Shown: positions 6,172 through 6,692 of the stretch, in pieces | Layout of the letters: the number at the start of each line of letters is the position of its first letter | Position numbering within the stretch: the first letter of the stretch is position 1 | Source of the DNA: Anaerolineae bacterium | Lineage (GTDB): Bacteria; Chloroflexota; Anaerolineae; J102 | Direction of reading: 5' to 3' | DNA: 6,692 nucleotides | NCBI GenBank assembly: GCA_026992375.1 | Contig: JALXAF010000199.1 | Span: 1-6,692 of the forward strand | The notes under the pieces: model-generated | Told to the model about the DNA's origin: nothing | What the model saw: only the letters and a program-made list of their open reading frames with translations | Database searches by the model: none | Translations under genes and position numbers: made by a program

Positions 6172-6215
6172 AAAACGCCTCCTGACGCTTTGGAATGAAA
6201 GAACAAAAATTTGAA

Positions 6216-6233
6216 ATCAGGCAAAATCCTGAT
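6216..6233 (-). other. Small hairpin in the gatA-gatB gap
   Basis: A perfect 6-bp inverted repeat, ATCAGG (6216-6221) and CCTGAT (6228-6233), with a 6-nt loop. On the minus strand it is followed by a T-rich but interrupted run. It could be a weak attenuator or an RNA-processing or stability element between the EIIA and EIIB cistrons. The stem is only half G+C, so a chance occurrence is possible. Confidence 0.3.
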
Positions 6234-6263
6234 GTTCGACATCTGGTGTGGTTTCGCGCGATG

Positions 6264-6692
6264 TTAGATGTGCGTTTGTAAAGCGTCGATGATTTGATCG
6301 GCGGTGGAGGCCGCCATGATTCGCTCGATAAGCGTTGCATTTTGCAGCACGCCCGCCACCTCTTGCAGCATCGTCACCTGCGACTTGGGTTGCTCCAGTG
6401 CCAGCAGAAAGACGATTTGCACCGGCACTTCCTCGGTGGGATCGATCATGTGTCTGAAGATGACGGGGCGAGCAAGGGTCGCCAGCGCCACTGCCGGGCG
6501 GATAACGTGCTCTACATCGGTATGGGGGATGGCCGCGTTCACATCTCCGCCCAGCATCAAACCTGTAGGAAGTTCAGCTTCGCGAGCCAGAGCTGCATCC
6601 GCGAAACTGTCGCGTACGCATCCTTTCTCCATCAATTTTTCGCTAAGACGCCTTACCACTTCTGCGGCGTCTTGCGCCGAAATGTGGATGAG
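6264..6692 (-). CDS. gatA: PTS galactitol-type EIIA (GatA-like), 5' end outside the window
   Basis: Cytoplasmic EIIA of the fructose/mannitol-type fold, which takes phosphate from HPr and passes it to EIIB. The frame is open to the window edge, giving 142 visible residues. It runs upstream of the internal GTG at 6659, reading LIHISAQDAAE before VRRLSEKL, so that GTG is not the true start and the N-terminus is missing. Visible landmarks are ALAREAELPTGL, characteristic of GatA/PtsN-like EIIA, and the active-site segment NAAIPHTDVEH. The His of IPH (about residue 57 of the visible part) is the expected phosphorylation site. The C-terminus ends in QIIDALQTHI before TAA at 6266-6264, the normal end for the family. 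It is followed 92 nt later by gatB, in the usual A-B-C order of Gat systems. The specific sugar cannot be read from this subunit. Confidence 0.9.
   Translation of the reverse strand, partial: LIHISAQDAAEVVRRLSEKLMEKGCVRDSFADAALAREAELPTGLMLGGDVNAAIPHTDVEHVIRPAVALATLARPVIFRHMIDPTEEVPVQIVFLLALEQPKSQVTMLQEVAGVLQNATLIERIMAASTADQIIDALQTHI

Noticed and set aside
1..6692. CRISPR array, tRNA, rRNA or phage genes
   Set aside because: No regularly spaced repeats, cloverleaf, ribosomal RNA signature or phage-type coding sequence was seen on either strand.

Overview
The window is a bacterial chromosomal segment of moderate to high GC content, and every confident gene lies on the minus strand. The right two thirds is one PTS operon of the galactitol (Gat) type. 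In transcription order it encodes EIIA (cut by the right edge), EIIB, EIIC, HPr, Enzyme I and a small cupin. The left third holds a stand-alone proline dehydrogenase and a small four-helix membrane protein of unknown function. A monofunctional proline dehydrogenase of about 310 residues, a hydrophobic orphan protein and an operon-borne HPr/EI pair would fit Chloroflexota (Anaerolineae-like) or a Gram-positive or Deinococcus-type lineage. Chloroflexota is my best guess, at low confidence, because there is no rRNA or other marker.

Layout from right to left (direction of transcription): gatA 6692-6264 (partial); 92-nt gap with a small hairpin; gatB 6171-5881; 70-nt gap; gatC 5810-4410; 79-nt gap with a strong 39-nt hairpin; ptsH 4330-4052; ptsI 4055-2334 (4-nt ATGA overlap with ptsH); cupin 2337-1933 (4-nt ATGA overlap with ptsI). 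Then comes a 410-nt stretch without a working gene, proline dehydrogenase 1522-593, a 72-nt gap, the membrane protein 520-125, and an unassigned left end.

The operon encodes a complete phosphorelay: PEP to EI (His190) to HPr (His15) to EIIA (His in IPH) to EIIB (Cys11) to a polyol brought in by EIIC. The downstream catabolic genes of galactitol use (gatY/gatZ/gatD-like) are not in the window, so the exact polyol is open. The cupin is translationally coupled to ptsI and has no known PTS role.

The most notable non-genic object is at 1662-1878. It is a 217-bp element bounded by perfect 14-bp inverted repeats (TTTTGGGTGCGTCC), extended by a matching GAGTTG block at the same offset in each end. 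Inside it is a good ribosome binding site and the first ~22 codons of a protein whose sequence resembles a transposase N-terminus; the rest is missing. This looks like a MITE made by internal deletion of an insertion sequence. It sits between the operon's last gene and proline dehydrogenase. I see no evidence of a wholly new defence or mobile system here.
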